From Deltaproteobacteria bacterium UBA6930 (GTDB taxonomy: Bacteria > Myxococcota_A > UBA9160 > UBA6930): a stretch of DNA of 7,709 nt. The stretch is taken from assembly GCA_002450755.1 (NCBI GenBank), contig DKAI01000050.1, positions 1 to 7,709 on the forward strand. The letters are read 5' to 3'. Positions 1 through 6,640 of the stretch are shown piece by piece. Below the pieces are notes generated by a model that was given only the letters and a program-made list of their open reading frames with translations, was not told the origin of the DNA and ran no database searches. Both the position numbers and the translations under genes were made by a program. Position 1 is the stretch's first letter, and each line of letters begins with the position of its first letter.

Positions 1-601
1 GATCCATCTCCTTGGAAACAATCACCTGAGCCGGCCGAAGTAAGCGATCTCTAAGTAAGTAGCCCTTTGCAAAAACCTCGATCACCGTGTTGGGTTCAAC
101 TTCTAAACTTTCTTGTTGAGCCATTGCTTCGTGAATGGCAGGATCAAATGATTCGCCTAAAGCCTCCACTCGCGTGACGTGAAAACGCTCCAAAACCTGG
201 ATGAGCTCGCGGTAAATAAGCTCGACACCCTCGCGCAGCGCCCCCACATCTAACGCGTCTGCACCATTAGCATGCGTATGCTGAATGGCCCTTTCCAAGT
301 TATCAACGGTCCCTAAAAGATTCTTTACTAAACTTTCGTGTCCGTAGTTGAAAGCCTCCTGCCTATCTCTTGCAGCACGTTTACGAACATTCTCAAAATC
401 GGCTTGAAGTCGGAGATGCCGGTCCTTTAACTCTTCGAGTTCTTCCTCGGGGGATAGAGATCTCTCCTGCTCTTCTCCGTTCAGTAATGATGCCTCTTCT
501 AAGCCGCTTTCCTTTGTGTCGTCGATCGGATTCTGATCGAGAACATCATCCTTGGAGATAGAATCTCCTTCTTTTGTCGGAACATCAGACTTTTTATTCA
601 T
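1..601 (-). CDS. grpE: GrpE, nucleotide exchange factor for DnaK (3' end cut by window edge)
   Basis: GrpE is the cytoplasmic co-chaperone that releases ADP from DnaK (Hsp70) and so drives the DnaK/DnaJ refolding cycle. I read 200 codons from the ATG at 601-599 to the window edge. Residues 1-50 are acidic and low in complexity, as is usual for the disordered GrpE N-terminus. Residues 51-108 form the long helix (EELKDRHLRLQADFENVRKR, then a QEAF segment). The C-terminal beta domain carries the family signature: FDPAIHEAM at 152-160 and GYLLRDRLLRPAQVIV at 180-195. Family members usually have about 180-210 residues, so only a few are missing. The start is uncertain: an in-frame ATG at 616-614 would add MACKL, a stop lies just upstream of it, and neither ATG has a clear Shine-Dalgarno sequence. 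The gene lies 225 bases downstream of hemW on the same strand; dnaK would be expected beyond the left edge. Confidence 0.96.
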   Translation of the reverse strand, partial: MNKKSDVPTKEGDSISKDDVLDQNPIDDTKESGLEEASLLNGEEQERSLSPEEELEELKDRHLRLQADFENVRKRAARDRQEAFNYGHESLVKNLLGTVDNLERAIQHTHANGADALDVGALREGVELIYRELIQVLERFHVTRVEALGESFDPAIHEAMAQQESLEVEPNTVIEVFAKGYLLRDRLLRPAQVIVSKEMD

Positions 602-698
602 TAGCTTGCACGCCATTCATTGAGCATAATCGCATCCGTTACGTATCTTCCTTCCCACGAAAATCCACCCCTCAGTGACCAGGCCGAACATAGCTGGT

Positions 699-706
699 GT
701 CGCGAC
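699..706. other. Short palindrome GTCGCGAC in the grpE leader
   Basis: This 8-base perfect palindrome has the same GTCGC/GCGAC arms as the palindrome at 758-773, here fused with no spacer. The two centres are about 63 bases apart, roughly six helical turns. Both lie in the 602-826 spacer upstream of grpE. An 8-base palindrome can arise by chance, so the call rests on the shared arms. A pair of sites for one regulator is possible but unproven. Confidence 0.25.
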
Positions 707-757
707 TGTAAAAGTAAGCATGGTCCACCTCTGGTCAACCAAAACCCTGAAGGAATA

Positions 758-773
758 GTCGCAAAATTGCGAC
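758..773. other. Perfect palindrome GTCGC-N6-GCGAC between hemW and grpE
   Basis: The 16 bases GTCGCAAAATTGCGAC form a 7-base inverted repeat around two central bases. The site is 53 bases past the hemW stop and about 157 bases before the grpE start. It could be the hairpin of a weak hemW terminator (a six-pair stem with a four-base loop), but no run of T follows in the minus direction, only TATTCCTT. It could instead be an operator for the grpE leader, because the same half-sites recur at 699-706. It does not match CIRCE, the HrcA operator (TTAGCACTC-N9-GAGTGCTAA). The structure is seen in the sequence; its role is inferred. Confidence 0.4.
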
Positions 774-826
774 GTCTCCAGACCTTGCAAGCCGAGAGCT
801 TAGGAAATCGCAGCAGAAACACAGAT

Positions 827-1981
827 CTAGAGCAGCTCGAGAAACACACTATCCGCAACTCGACGGCCTTTAGGAGTCAAGCTCCATACTTCTCCAGACC
901 CAACGTTCAAAACACCAGCTTCCACCAGTCGGCGACTCGTTTCGCCGAAGAATTCCTCCGGGCCTTGACCGAATTCGTCAATAAAACCTTGAATTGATAA
1001 CCCTCGGGAGGTGCGAAGTGCAAGGAAGACCGCCTCTCGAGCAGCTTCGTCAGCTGAAAGGATGACGTCCTCGCAAGCTAATCTAGAATCGAGATAACTA
1101 GCAAGATCACGTGGGTTCTCCGGACGTGCGCCATATGGCGCCTTCCTTGACTTGGGATCAAAAGAACAGGCCCCCATACCCAATCCAAGAACTGGCTTAC
1201 GAAACCAATATCGACGATTGTGTAGGGAATAGAATCCTGGTTTCGCAAAATTAGAGAGTTCGTAGTGGTTGTAGCCGACCTCAACCAGGCGACCCCAAAC
1301 TAGATCTAACATTGCCAGCGACTCTTCTTCGGCTGGAAGAAGTAGCTGCCCTCGAGCATCGGCTTTGGAAAAAGGGGTGCCTTTCTCAACAGTTAGAGAA
1401 TACGCGGAAACGTGTTCCGGGGCGTGCTCAATCAAAAGCTGAAGATCGCGTTCGAGACTCTCGTACGTTTGACCGGGTGCGCCAAAGATCAGATCTAGGG
1501 AAAGGTTCTGAAAGCCCGCTGCCCTTGCCTTAGGAATGATGTCCTCGACATCCGAAAACCTATGAGCTCGACCAAGCCGCTTTAAAACTAAATCGTCAAA
1601 GGATTGAACCCCAATCGATAAACGATTCACACCTGCTCCGATGAAATAGGGAAGACGGCCAATTTCCAAGGTGCTTGGGTTTACCTCAAGTGTGATTTCT
1701 CGAGGTTTCCCTCCAAACTTGCTGCAGAGAGATTCTATGATCCGACCAATAAGGTCTGGCCTTAATAAGGAAGGCGTACCCCCCCCGAAATAAATGGTAT
1801 CCAAATGATGTAGTTCAAATTGGGGTGCGCGAATCTCGAGTTCCGCGAGTAACGCCGCTACGTAATTCTCTTCCTCGATCGCGTCGATACTTTTCCGTGC
1901 AACTACTGCAAAGTCACAATAAGGACAAATCCGTTCGCAAAACGGAATATGGACATATACACCTACCGAAGTCAAAACCAA
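827..1981 (-). CDS. hemW: HemW, radical SAM heme chaperone (HemN-like, formerly annotated as coproporphyrinogen III oxidase)
   Basis: HemW binds heme and is thought to deliver it to respiratory proteins; it belongs to the HemN-like radical SAM family but lacks the oxidase role. The 384-residue product has YVHIPFC at 9-15 and the [4Fe-4S] cysteines C15, C19 and C22 (CERICPYC), followed by F24 where true HemN has a fourth cysteine. It also has the SAM-binding GGGTPS at 66-71, YELSNF at 240-245, the HemW-type HNRRYW at 254-259, and a C-terminal winged-helix-like end (LTPKGRRVADSVF, 368-380). I chose the TTG at 1981-1979 because GAGGAG lies 5 bases upstream and the length then matches the family (about 380). 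The same frame is open to an ATG at 2095, which would add 38 residues unlike the family. A GTG at 1987 and a TTG at 1975 are alternatives. One oddity: the usual GAH near 270 reads GAC. The gene diverges from the M16 peptidase gene. Confidence 0.95.
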   Translation of the reverse strand: MVLTSVGVYVHIPFCERICPYCDFAVVARKSIDAIEEENYVAALLAELEIRAPQFELHHLDTIYFGGGTPSLLRPDLIGRIIESLCSKFGGKPREITLEVNPSTLEIGRLPYFIGAGVNRLSIGVQSFDDLVLKRLGRAHRFSDVEDIIPKARAAGFQNLSLDLIFGAPGQTYESLERDLQLLIEHAPEHVSAYSLTVEKGTPFSKADARGQLLLPAEEESLAMLDLVWGRLVEVGYNHYELSNFAKPGFYSLHNRRYWFRKPVLGLGMGACSFDPKSRKAPYGARPENPRDLASYLDSRLACEDVILSADEAAREAVFLALRTSRGLSIQGFIDEFGQGPEEFFGETSRRLVEAGVLNVGSGEVWSLTPKGRRVADSVFLELL

Positions 1982-1983
1982 CG

Positions 1984-2009
1984 CCACTCCTCGCCTTGGG
2001 CGAGCGTGG
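1984..2009 (-). promoter_or_regulatory. Imperfect hairpin covering the hemW ribosome-binding site
   Basis: On the minus strand a stem pairs CTCGCC with GGCGAG around a CAA loop (1990-2004), extended by CCAC pairing with GTGG at 1984-1987 and 2006-2009 with small bulges. The hemW Shine-Dalgarno GAGGAG occupies 1987-1992, so it lies partly inside this stem. If hemW starts at the TTG at 1981, the hairpin would hide the ribosome-binding site and could limit translation. The pairing is seen in the sequence; a regulatory effect is inferred. Confidence 0.35.
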
Positions 2010-2051
2010 TAAATAAAGATTGTAAATCTGCAACTGAGCCCATAGTCAGTT

Positions 2052-2081
2052 ATTCTAGGTCCTCTGTGAACCTTTTGACAA
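2052..2081 (-). promoter_or_regulatory. Candidate sigma-70 promoter for hemW
   Basis: Read on the minus strand, TTGTCA (2081-2076) and TAGAAT (2057-2052) are separated by 18 bases; each matches the consensus at five of six positions. Transcription would begin near 2045, giving a leader of roughly 65 bases that includes the hairpin at 1984-2009. The -35 box falls inside the first codons of the divergent M16 peptidase gene. A matching promoter for the peptidase gene in the same gap is not convincing. Confidence 0.45.
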
Positions 2082-4657
2082 AAACTCTCCAACAAGATGA
2101 CGTTGAGGCGGTAGATCTAGAAACAGGTCCGCGTGTCTTGTTACGGGAAGACCATCGAATTCCTATAACTGAGATCCAAGTTTGGGCAAAGGTGGGATCA
2201 GCCGATGAGGGTGAAAGCGAGTCTGGGATCGCACATTTTCACGAGCACATGCTCTTTAAAGGCACTTCAAACCGTGGAGTAGGGCAGGTTGCTAGTGACA
2301 TCGAGAAAAACGGAGGATACATCAACGCATATACCTCCTTTGATATGACAGTTTATCATACGACTCTTCCGTCATCGCAGACTCCAATAGGACTAGACGT
2401 CTTGGCCGATATAACTCAGAACTCGCTCTTTGCTGAGGAAGAAGTCGAACGAGAGATCGAAGTCGTTCTGGAAGAAATACGTCGTTCTGAGGACACACCC
2501 CACCACGTACTTAGTGACGCGCTTTTCGCACTCGCGTACCAACGCCATCCTTATGGAAAGCCGATTCTTGGCGACCCCGAAAGCGTCCGAAATCTCTCAG
2601 GTGAAAGAGTCCGTAATTTTTACGAACGTTGGTACCAGCCTGAAAATCTAATGGTCGTTGCAGTTGGCGACTTTTCTGGGAAAGCCTTATTAAAAAAAAT
2701 TGAATCAGCCTTTCAAAAAAGAGAACAAACCCCACTGGTAAGGGAACGACCCGCGGAGCTCGCACCTAAGGAGGGTTTTCGCGCCACCTTATTAAATCGC
2801 CAGTTTGAGCGTGGATGCCTAGAAATGTGCTGGCCTACCGTAGCGTTCAATCATCCAGACACCCCTCCTCTCGATTTACTCGCTTTTATTTTGGGGGAAG
2901 GGGAAAGTTCTCGCTTAGTTCGTCGCCTTCGCGAAGAATTACAACTCGCCGATCGCATAGACGCATCAAGCTATACTCCATTAGATGCCGGTCTGTTTGG
3001 CGTAAATGCGGATTTCGACCCTAAGCATTGCAAATCATTAGTCCGAGCAATAGCAACAGAAATAGAAGAACTGAGGAATCAGCCCGTAACTTCGGAAGAA
3101 CTGGAGAAAGCAAAAGCCAACTTTCTGGCAGCCGAATTTTGGGAACGCGAGAGCGTTTCAGGACAAGCGAGAAAACTCGGAACTTTTGAAATTTTTTCAG
3201 GAAGCTACAGAAAAGAATGTGATTACCTCTCATCGATTCAATCTGCCACACGCCAACAGCTTTTAGAAGTTGCAAATCGCTGGCTGGATTCTGAAAAGAC
3301 GCTCATCGCAACTGTTCTTCCCGAAAACCCGGACACTATCATTGAAAAAGAAGAACTAGAAAATTGTGTGACCGATGGCAAAGCAAAGGCTCGTAGCCGT
3401 TTTCGTAAACCTAAGAAACTGCAACAGAAAAAAGATGTTGAAAGTTTTGAATTAGATAGTGGCCCCCGACTGCATGTCATAAAACGAGATAGCTTGCCGA
3501 TCTTTTCGCTTCGGCTAGCTATGCGAGGCGGTTTGATCTCCGAAAAGAAAGGAATCGAAGGGATAAGTCAGTTTTTAGCGGGAATGTGGCTGAGAGGAAC
3601 AAAGCGTCGGAGTTCTGGCGAATTTGCACGAACCGTGGAGTCGATGGCTGGTGATATCGACAGTTTTTCGGGTAGAAATATTACGGGATTGAGCATCGAT
3701 GGACCCAGCGAGAATCGAAGTAAGTTTCTTGATTTACTAGCTGAAACTCTAATGGAGCCAGCACTATCTTTAACCGAAATGGAGCGTGAACGTACGGATA
3801 CGCTCTCTGCCTTAGCGAGAAGAAAAGACCGCCTTTCTTCTCGTGCCTTTGACTTATTTATCCAAACACTTTACCCAGCCCACCCCTATCGAATGCCGGT
3901 TTTAGGCTCGCAGGAGACTGTAAACGAAATCACAAACAATGATCTTAATGATCTCCATGAATCTATAGTAAGAGGCCAAAACATAGACATAGCATGTGTA
4001 GGCGATGTGGAGACCGAGGAACTCGCTGATGAAATGAATCTTCGCCTTTCTCATCTATCCGACAAGCAATACGAAGGACATCTACCAAAGGAGGATGCTC
4101 CTCTGGATTCCCCGAAAGAGGTAGAATTGCAGATTGATCGTTCACAGGCTCACCTTGTCATAGGTTTTTCCGGACTCCGCATCACAGATCCGGACCGTGT
4201 TTATTTAGATATAGTTTCGCAAATTCTCGGAGGTCAGGGCGGACGCTTGTTTTTAGATCTCAGGGACAGGAAAGGACTTGCCTATACCGTGTCGGCGGTA
4301 TCTGTAGAGGGCCTAGCACCAGGATACTTCGCGGTTTATATAGCTACTGCACCTGAAAAGCTGGACGACGCACGTAATGGAATTCTTGACCAATTGAAGG
4401 GAATCATCGATTCTCCGCCGACTGACGAAGAAATTAATTCTGCAAAACAAAGTCTAATCGGTTCTTTCCATATCGGTCAACAACGAGCTAGTGCCCAGGC
4501 ATCCCATATCGCCCTGGATGCTTGTTACGGATTGGGCGCAGGAAATTTTTCAGATGTTCCAGAGAAAATCGCTTCCGCGACCCGAGAAGATATCCTGACA
4601 GTTGCAAGTAAAATTGTGGACTTGAAGCGATACGTTCTGGCGGTCATTCGCCCGTAA
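2066..4657 (+). CDS. M16 family zinc metallopeptidase, two-domain (insulinase/processing-peptidase type)
   Basis: M16 peptidases are clamshell zinc enzymes that cut peptides and unfolded proteins. From GTG 2066 the product has 863 residues. The N-terminal half carries the inverted zinc motif H57-F-H-E60-H61 in GIAHFHEHMLFKGT, and the expected distal glutamate at E136/E137 in VVLEEIRRSED. The C-terminal half, from about residue 450, repeats the fold with the zinc site lost: the HFHEH position reads Q502-F-L-A-G506. It keeps GGRLFLDLRDRKGLAYTV, where R727 and Y740 resemble the substrate-binding R/Y pair of the non-catalytic partner in M16B heterodimers. The protein thus looks like a fused active and inactive pair. 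I see no signal peptide, so it is probably cytoplasmic. The frame is open from an ATG at 1949, inside hemW; GTG 2066 (AGGT 5 bases upstream) fits the family better, with TTG 2075 possible. Substrate and symbol are unknown. Confidence 0.94.
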   Translation: MNLLTKTLQQDDVEAVDLETGPRVLLREDHRIPITEIQVWAKVGSADEGESESGIAHFHEHMLFKGTSNRGVGQVASDIEKNGGYINAYTSFDMTVYHTTLPSSQTPIGLDVLADITQNSLFAEEEVEREIEVVLEEIRRSEDTPHHVLSDALFALAYQRHPYGKPILGDPESVRNLSGERVRNFYERWYQPENLMVVAVGDFSGKALLKKIESAFQKREQTPLVRERPAELAPKEGFRATLLNRQFERGCLEMCWPTVAFNHPDTPPLDLLAFILGEGESSRLVRRLREELQLADRIDASSYTPLDAGLFGVNADFDPKHCKSLVRAIATEIEELRNQPVTSEELEKAKANFLAAEFWERESVSGQARKLGTFEIFSGSYRKECDYLSSIQSATRQQLLEVANRWLDSEKTLIATVLPENPDTIIEKEELENCVTDGKAKARSRFRKPKKLQQKKDVESFELDSGPRLHVIKRDSLPIFSLRLAMRGGLISEKKGIEGISQFLAGMWLRGTKRRSSGEFARTVESMAGDIDSFSGRNITGLSIDGPSENRSKFLDLLAETLMEPALSLTEMERERTDTLSALARRKDRLSSRAFDLFIQTLYPAHPYRMPVLGSQETVNEITNNDLNDLHESIVRGQNIDIACVGDVETEELADEMNLRLSHLSDKQYEGHLPKEDAPLDSPKEVELQIDRSQAHLVIGFSGLRITDPDRVYLDIVSQILGGQGGRLFLDLRDRKGLAYTVSAVSVEGLAPGYFAVYIATAPEKLDDARNGILDQLKGIIDSPPTDEEINSAKQSLIGSFHIGQQRASAQASHIALDACYGLGAGNFSDVPEKIASATREDILTVASKIVDLKRYVLAVIRP

Positions 4658-4662
4658 CTCAG

Positions 4663-6420
4663 CTAGGGAGCAACAGCGAGACCATCTCCTCTTGGGTCCG
4701 TCCCACCAAAATATCGACCTGACTCTTCCTGATAAACAATTCCTTGTGCACTTGACCAGTTTCTGCTCGAAGCTTCTACCTTATGCCCGCGTAATCTCAA
4801 ACCCTCAAGAACATCGGCTGGAATGTCCGGCTCTACCCTGATCTTGTTGGGAATCCATTGGTGGTGAAACCGAGGGGCACTAACCGACGCCTGAATATCC
4901 ATTCCATAATCAATCACGTTTATAATAGACAGTAGTGTAGTCGTTATTATCCTTGGACCACCAGGTGAACCAATAACCATGTAAGGCGAGCCACCTCGGG
5001 TTACAATAGTTGGGGTCATGCTCGAAAGAGGCCTTTTCTTCGGAGCAATCGCATTCGAGCCTCGGGTATCGATCAAGCCAAAAGCATTTGGCTTATTCGT
5101 CGTGATTGCAAAGTCATCCATTTCATTGTTGAGGATAATTCCTGTGCCAGGTACGGTAATTCCCGAACCAAACAAAAGATTTATGGTTTGGGTTACAGCC
5201 ACGGCATTGCCTTCTTCATCCATAACAGAAAAGTGCGTCGTTCCTCCTCCCTTGGGCTCTTCACCAGGACCCTCAACGTTGATAGCCACCTCAGATTTGT
5301 GCCAAGTCAGAGGCGAACGTTGGGTCCAGGGAGGATTAATTCTGCTTCGCTGGCGTTCTGCGTAAGACTTAGTAGCGAGCCATCCGGGAATTTCCACGAA
5401 GTCTGGATCTCCTAAATGAGCTGCGCGGTCCGCAAAGGCAAGCTTCATAGCTTCGGAGATAATGTGGAGACTCGCAGAAGATCCCGGCCCCATCGCCTTA
5501 AGATCGAAGCCCTCAAGTATCTGCAGCATCTGAACTAACGCAATTCCACCTGAAGAAGGGGGAGGGAACGAGAGTACTTCAAAGCCCCTATAAGAACCAA
5601 CCGTCGGGCGCCGAACCCTCGGCTCGTAATTTTCTAAATCATGAAGCGTTAAAATGCCTCCGGCCTGTCGCGTAGCGTCCACAATTTTTTTCGCGATCGA
5701 GCCCTCGTAGAAATCCGACACTCCCTTACGAGACAAGAGCCTGAGAGTATGCGCCTTATCTATCTGACGTAGTCGATAACCGATTCTGGCATCTACCGAA
5801 CGTCCGGGCAGCGGAAGTTGAATTGCTGCGGTCGTTGGAAATCGCGCAGCCAACCTATTCTCCCAATATGCCAAAGACCTTGCGTGGCTTCGTCCTAAAA
5901 GAAAACCTTTTTCCGCTGCCGATATGGCCGGCTCTACAAGTTCGGAAAATGATTTCGTGCCCCAACGCTTCCTCACCAACTCGAGACCCGCTAAGAGCCC
6001 GGGGGTGGCCACTGAAAGACCTCCCCATTTGGAGGCGTCCTCGGCCACACCTTCCAGCAAGTACATGTCAGACTGCGCCTCAGCGGGAGCCGTTTCACGG
6101 GCATCGACCGCGAAGGTTTCACCATTGGCGAGGCGAATCAAGATAAAGCCTCCACCTCCTATCCCTGAGTGATGGGGGTCCGTAACGGAAAGGGTTAGAG
6201 AAATACTTATCGCGGCATCCATCGCATTCCCGCCCGCACGCAGAACTTCCAGGCCCGCCAGACTTGCATCCCTTTGAGGGGTAACAACCATTCCTTGCTC
6301 ACCAACTACCGGCGCTCGTGCCGCCGCAAGAGCGAGAGTCGGATAGATAATGAGGCCAAAAAACAGATACTTCAGCCCATAGCTACCGTTTAGTCGAAAT
6401 TTTGTTAATCGATTGAACAC
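4663..6420 (-). CDS. ggt: Gamma-glutamyltransferase (glutathione hydrolase), secreted precursor
   Basis: GGT hydrolyses glutathione and other gamma-glutamyl compounds or transfers the glutamyl group to amino acids, usually in the periplasm. The 585-residue precursor has a Sec-type signal: basic n-region, hydrophobic YLFFGLIIYPTLALA, likely cleaved after A32 (ALA|A). It self-cleaves before a threonine to give large and small subunits; here that is T394 in GGGTTHFSV. Other expected active-site residues are R108 (DARETAP), N414 (QTIN), E433 and D436 (NNEMDDF), and S466/S467 (PLSSMTPTIV). The family stretch GSPGGPRIITT is at 485-494. The 436-467 region is long enough for the lid loop found in Escherichia coli GGT. 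The start is GTG at 6420-6418, with AGGG 7 bases upstream and an in-frame TAG just before it. No key residue is missing. The gene converges on the M16 peptidase gene and diverges from tRNA-Phe. Confidence 0.97.
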   Translation of the reverse strand: MFNRLTKFRLNGSYGLKYLFFGLIIYPTLALAAARAPVVGEQGMVVTPQRDASLAGLEVLRAGGNAMDAAISISLTLSVTDPHHSGIGGGGFILIRLANGETFAVDARETAPAEAQSDMYLLEGVAEDASKWGGLSVATPGLLAGLELVRKRWGTKSFSELVEPAISAAEKGFLLGRSHARSLAYWENRLAARFPTTAAIQLPLPGRSVDARIGYRLRQIDKAHTLRLLSRKGVSDFYEGSIAKKIVDATRQAGGILTLHDLENYEPRVRRPTVGSYRGFEVLSFPPPSSGGIALVQMLQILEGFDLKAMGPGSSASLHIISEAMKLAFADRAAHLGDPDFVEIPGWLATKSYAERQRSRINPPWTQRSPLTWHKSEVAINVEGPGEEPKGGGTTHFSVMDEEGNAVAVTQTINLLFGSGITVPGTGIILNNEMDDFAITTNKPNAFGLIDTRGSNAIAPKKRPLSSMTPTIVTRGGSPYMVIGSPGGPRIITTTLLSIINVIDYGMDIQASVSAPRFHHQWIPNKIRVEPDIPADVLEGLRLRGHKVEASSRNWSSAQGIVYQEESGRYFGGTDPRGDGLAVAP

Positions 6421-6446
6421 AACATGACCCTATCACAGGATTGTTC

Positions 6447-6475
6447 ATTCGACGCATTAACCTACCTCAGGTCAA
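6447..6475 (-). promoter_or_regulatory. Candidate sigma-70 promoter for ggt
   Basis: On the minus strand TTGACC (6475-6470, five of six) is followed after exactly 17 bases by TCGAAT (6452-6447, four of six). Transcription would start near 6440, leaving a leader of about 20 bases with the AGGG ribosome-binding site at 6431-6428 and the GTG start at 6420. The spacing at every step is normal, which is the main support. Confidence 0.4.
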
Positions 6476-6477
6476 AC

Positions 6478-6506
6478 ATGACAAAGAAAGACTCAGCAGG
6501 TAGAGT
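6478..6506 (+). promoter_or_regulatory. Candidate sigma-70 promoter for tRNA-Phe
   Basis: ATGACA (6478-6483, five of six) and TAGAGT (6501-6506, four of six) are 17 bases apart. The predicted start near 6513 is only a few bases before the mature tRNA 5' end at 6517. The -35 box lies two bases from the -35 box proposed for the divergent ggt promoter, so the two would compete for polymerase if both are real. Confidence 0.45.
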
Positions 6507-6516
6507 TTCAGGGTTC

Positions 6517-6592
6517 GGCCCGGTAGCTCAGTTGGTAGAGCACGCGACTGAAAATCGCGGTGTCGACAGTTCGATTCTGTCCTGGGCCACCA
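6517..6592 (+). tRNA. tRNA-Phe (anticodon GAA), CCA encoded
   Basis: The 76 bases fold as a standard cloverleaf. The acceptor stem pairs GGCCCGG with CTGGGCC (one G-T pair). The D arm is GCTC-AGTTGGTA-GAGC. The anticodon stem pairs CGCGA with TCGCG around the loop CTGAAAA, putting anticodon GAA at 6550-6552, which reads UUC/UUU phenylalanine codons. The variable loop is GTGTC and the T arm is GACAG-TTCGATT-CTGTC. Discriminator A6589 is followed by a genomic CCA at 6590-6592. No second copy of the tRNA 3' end is visible in the window, so there is no sign of an element integrated here. The phosphopantetheinyl transferase gene follows 89 bases downstream on the same strand with no strong terminator between. 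Confidence 0.98.
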
Positions 6593-6601
6593 CAACTCGA
6601 A

Positions 6602-6626
6602 CGGCCTCCTTTACCAATCGCGGCCG
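6602..6626 (+). terminator. Weak inverted repeat after tRNA-Phe
   Basis: CGGCC (6602-6606) pairs with GGCCG (6622-6626) across a 15-base loop, starting 10 bases after the tRNA. No T-run follows, so it is a poor intrinsic terminator; it may be a processing or attenuation structure, or chance. Without a better terminator, tRNA-Phe and the next gene could share a transcript. Confidence 0.15.
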
Positions 6627-6640
6627 AATGTGAGCTTAAG

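Larger units (their letters stand above)
602..826. other. hemW-grpE spacer, no gene recognised
   Basis: This 225-base stretch is where hrcA sits in many bacteria, but no HrcA coding sequence is present. Frames crossing it on either strand give protein without recognisable motifs. It contains the two palindromes noted separately. I see no clear sigma-32 promoter (CTTGAA with CCCCAT) and no CIRCE element. The best sigma-70-like match on the minus strand is TTGACC, 16 bases, TACTTT, which is too weak to call. Confidence 0.6.

Noticed and set aside
602..826. CIRCE or sigma-32 heat-shock signal before grpE
   Set aside because: Neither TTAGCACTC-N9-GAGTGCTAA nor a spaced CTTGAA/CCCCAT pair is present on the coding strand.
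601..858. Minus-strand frame of 85 codons between hemW and grpE as a real gene
   Set aside because: It begins inside hemW in another frame and the protein, rich in Arg, Ser, Cys and Trp, has no recognisable features. Only its TAATG junction with grpE is noted as a finding.
620..997. Plus-strand open frame of 125 codons across the hemW-grpE spacer
   Set aside because: It runs antisense into the 3' end of hemW, has no domain motif or ribosome-binding site, and its composition looks random.
1949..2065. ATG at 1949 as the start of the M16 peptidase gene
   Set aside because: It would overlap the divergent hemW start and add 39 residues that resemble neither a signal peptide nor the family N-terminus; GTG 2066 fits better.
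1982..2095. ATG at 2095 as the hemW start
   Set aside because: The extra 38 residues lie before the conserved YVHIPFC start region, contain the candidate promoter and hairpin, and make the protein longer than the family.
5018..6172. Several plus-strand open frames inside ggt
   Set aside because: They are antisense to a gene with all catalytic residues intact and carry no motif of their own.
6517..6592. tRNA-Phe as an integration (att) site for a mobile element
   Set aside because: No repeat of the tRNA 3' end and no integrase gene occur in the window.
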